Origin: Xenorhabdus poinarii G6 | GTDB taxonomy: Bacteria; Pseudomonadota; Gammaproteobacteria; Enterobacterales; Enterobacteriaceae | Assembly: GCF_000968175.1 (NCBI RefSeq) | Contig: NZ_FO704551.1 | Coordinates: 2,914,001 to 2,978,000, forward strand | Length of the DNA stretch: 64,000 nt | Direction of reading: 5' to 3' | Shown: piece by piece, positions 63,639 through 64,000 of the stretch | How positions within the stretch are numbered: the first letter of the stretch is position 1 | Layout of the letters: each line of letters opens with the position of its first letter | Notes under the pieces: generated by a model | Databases searched by the model: none | What the model saw: only the letters and a program-made list of their open reading frames with translations | What the model was told of the DNA's origin: nothing | Made by a program: the position numbers and the translations under genes

Positions 63639-64000
63639 TACGATAATTGTAAGTCTCTGGTCATGTTTTCAATTTTTCCATCGTGAATCACGATGTTATC
63701 TTCAATGCGAATACCACCATAAGATTTTAACATGTCGATTTTTTTCCAATCGAAATGTTGACTGTCTTCGCTTTCACGCCACTGAGCTAATAAGGTTTCA
63801 ATGAAATAGATCCCCGGCTCAATGGTCAAAACCATTCTTGGCTCCAAGATACGGGTGCAACGCAAATAAGGATGCGTTACCGGGGCGGCCAGATGGGTTC
63901 CGCTATCATCTTGCATAAACCCGGCAACGTCATGTACCTGTAAACCCAGGGGATGACCAAGCCCATGTGGAAAAAAGGGGATTGTCAATCCTTTCTCAAC
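63638..64000 (-). CDS. pepQ: PepQ, Xaa-Pro dipeptidase (C-terminal part, runs off the window)
   Basis: The last 120 codons only. [19 protein letters not shown] holds the metal His, [18 protein letters not shown] and [12 protein letters not shown] the two metal-ligand Glu residues of the pita-bread fold. It cleaves X-Pro dipeptides. The frame is open to the window edge; the start lies beyond it. Confidence 0.94.
   Translation of the reverse strand, partial: VEKGLTIPFFPHGLGHPLGLQVHDVAGFMQDDSGTHLAAPVTHPYLRCTRILEPRMVLTIEPGIYFIETLLAQWRESEDSQHFDWKKIDMLKSYGGIRIEDNIVIHDGKIENMTRDLQLS

Overview
The window reads as core chromosome of an enterobacterium of the Morganellaceae, most likely Xenorhabdus or a close relative. 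The gene orders hldE-glnE-ygiF-ygiM-cca-folB-plsY-tsaD-rpsU-dnaG-rpoD-ileX, rpoH-ftsXEY-rsmD-yhhL-zntA-tusA-yhhQ, epmA/frdABCD and pepQ-yigZ-trkH-hemG-rrn match Escherichia coli almost gene for gene. The moderate GC content, the single-module A-T-reductase NRPS, the MrpJ-like regulator and several Morganellaceae-like protein variants point to the nematode-symbiont group. The species cannot be fixed from sequence reading alone.

Layout. 1-14.7 kb: conserved envelope, translation and transcription genes, ending with the macromolecular synthesis operon rpsU-dnaG-rpoD. 14.9-18.7 kb: an accessory strip next to tRNA-Ile2 (ileX) with a complete HicAB toxin-antitoxin pair, a truncated phage tail gene joined to a truncated second HicB, a small leader ORF and an AT-rich GT9 glycosyltransferase. 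No integrase remains. 18.9-22.2 kb: cysS, a long AT-rich tract with a MITE-like element, an unassigned 78-aa ORF and an orphan XRE/MrpJ-type regulator. 22.4-34.7 kb: glycerate kinase, rpoH, ftsXEY (FtsY with 14 tandem 17-residue repeats), rsmD, zntA with a ZntR-type promoter, tusA, yhhQ with a probable preQ1-I riboswitch, and gldA. 34.8-38.0 kb: the NRPS-like A-T-reductase. 38.9-46.5 kb: glpTQ, epmA and frdABCD. 46.6-48.7 kb: a TonB-dependent receptor with a strong dyad in its promoter.

48.9-55.4 kb holds the most unusual metabolic cluster. An NRAMP-like transporter without the metal-binding DPGN motif, PxpA, a fused PxpB-PxpC protein and a biotin carboxylase-BCCP protein lie in one operon. 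A divergent GntR/FCD regulator faces it, and a perfect TTGTTGAACAA operator candidate lies between them. PxpB/PxpC are homologous to the carboxyltransferase part of urea carboxylase, so with the biotin carboxylase-BCCP gene the operon contains all parts of a split urea-carboxylase-like enzyme.

55.5-60.9 kb: a complete rRNA operon on the minus strand (16S, tRNA-Ile, tRNA-Ala, 23S, 5S) with P1 and P2 promoters and a terminator. 60.9-64 kb: hemG, trkH, yigZ and the 3' end of pepQ. Other oddities are a Cca protein that has lost the HD doublet of its phosphohydrolase domain and a YgiF with a shortened CHAD domain.
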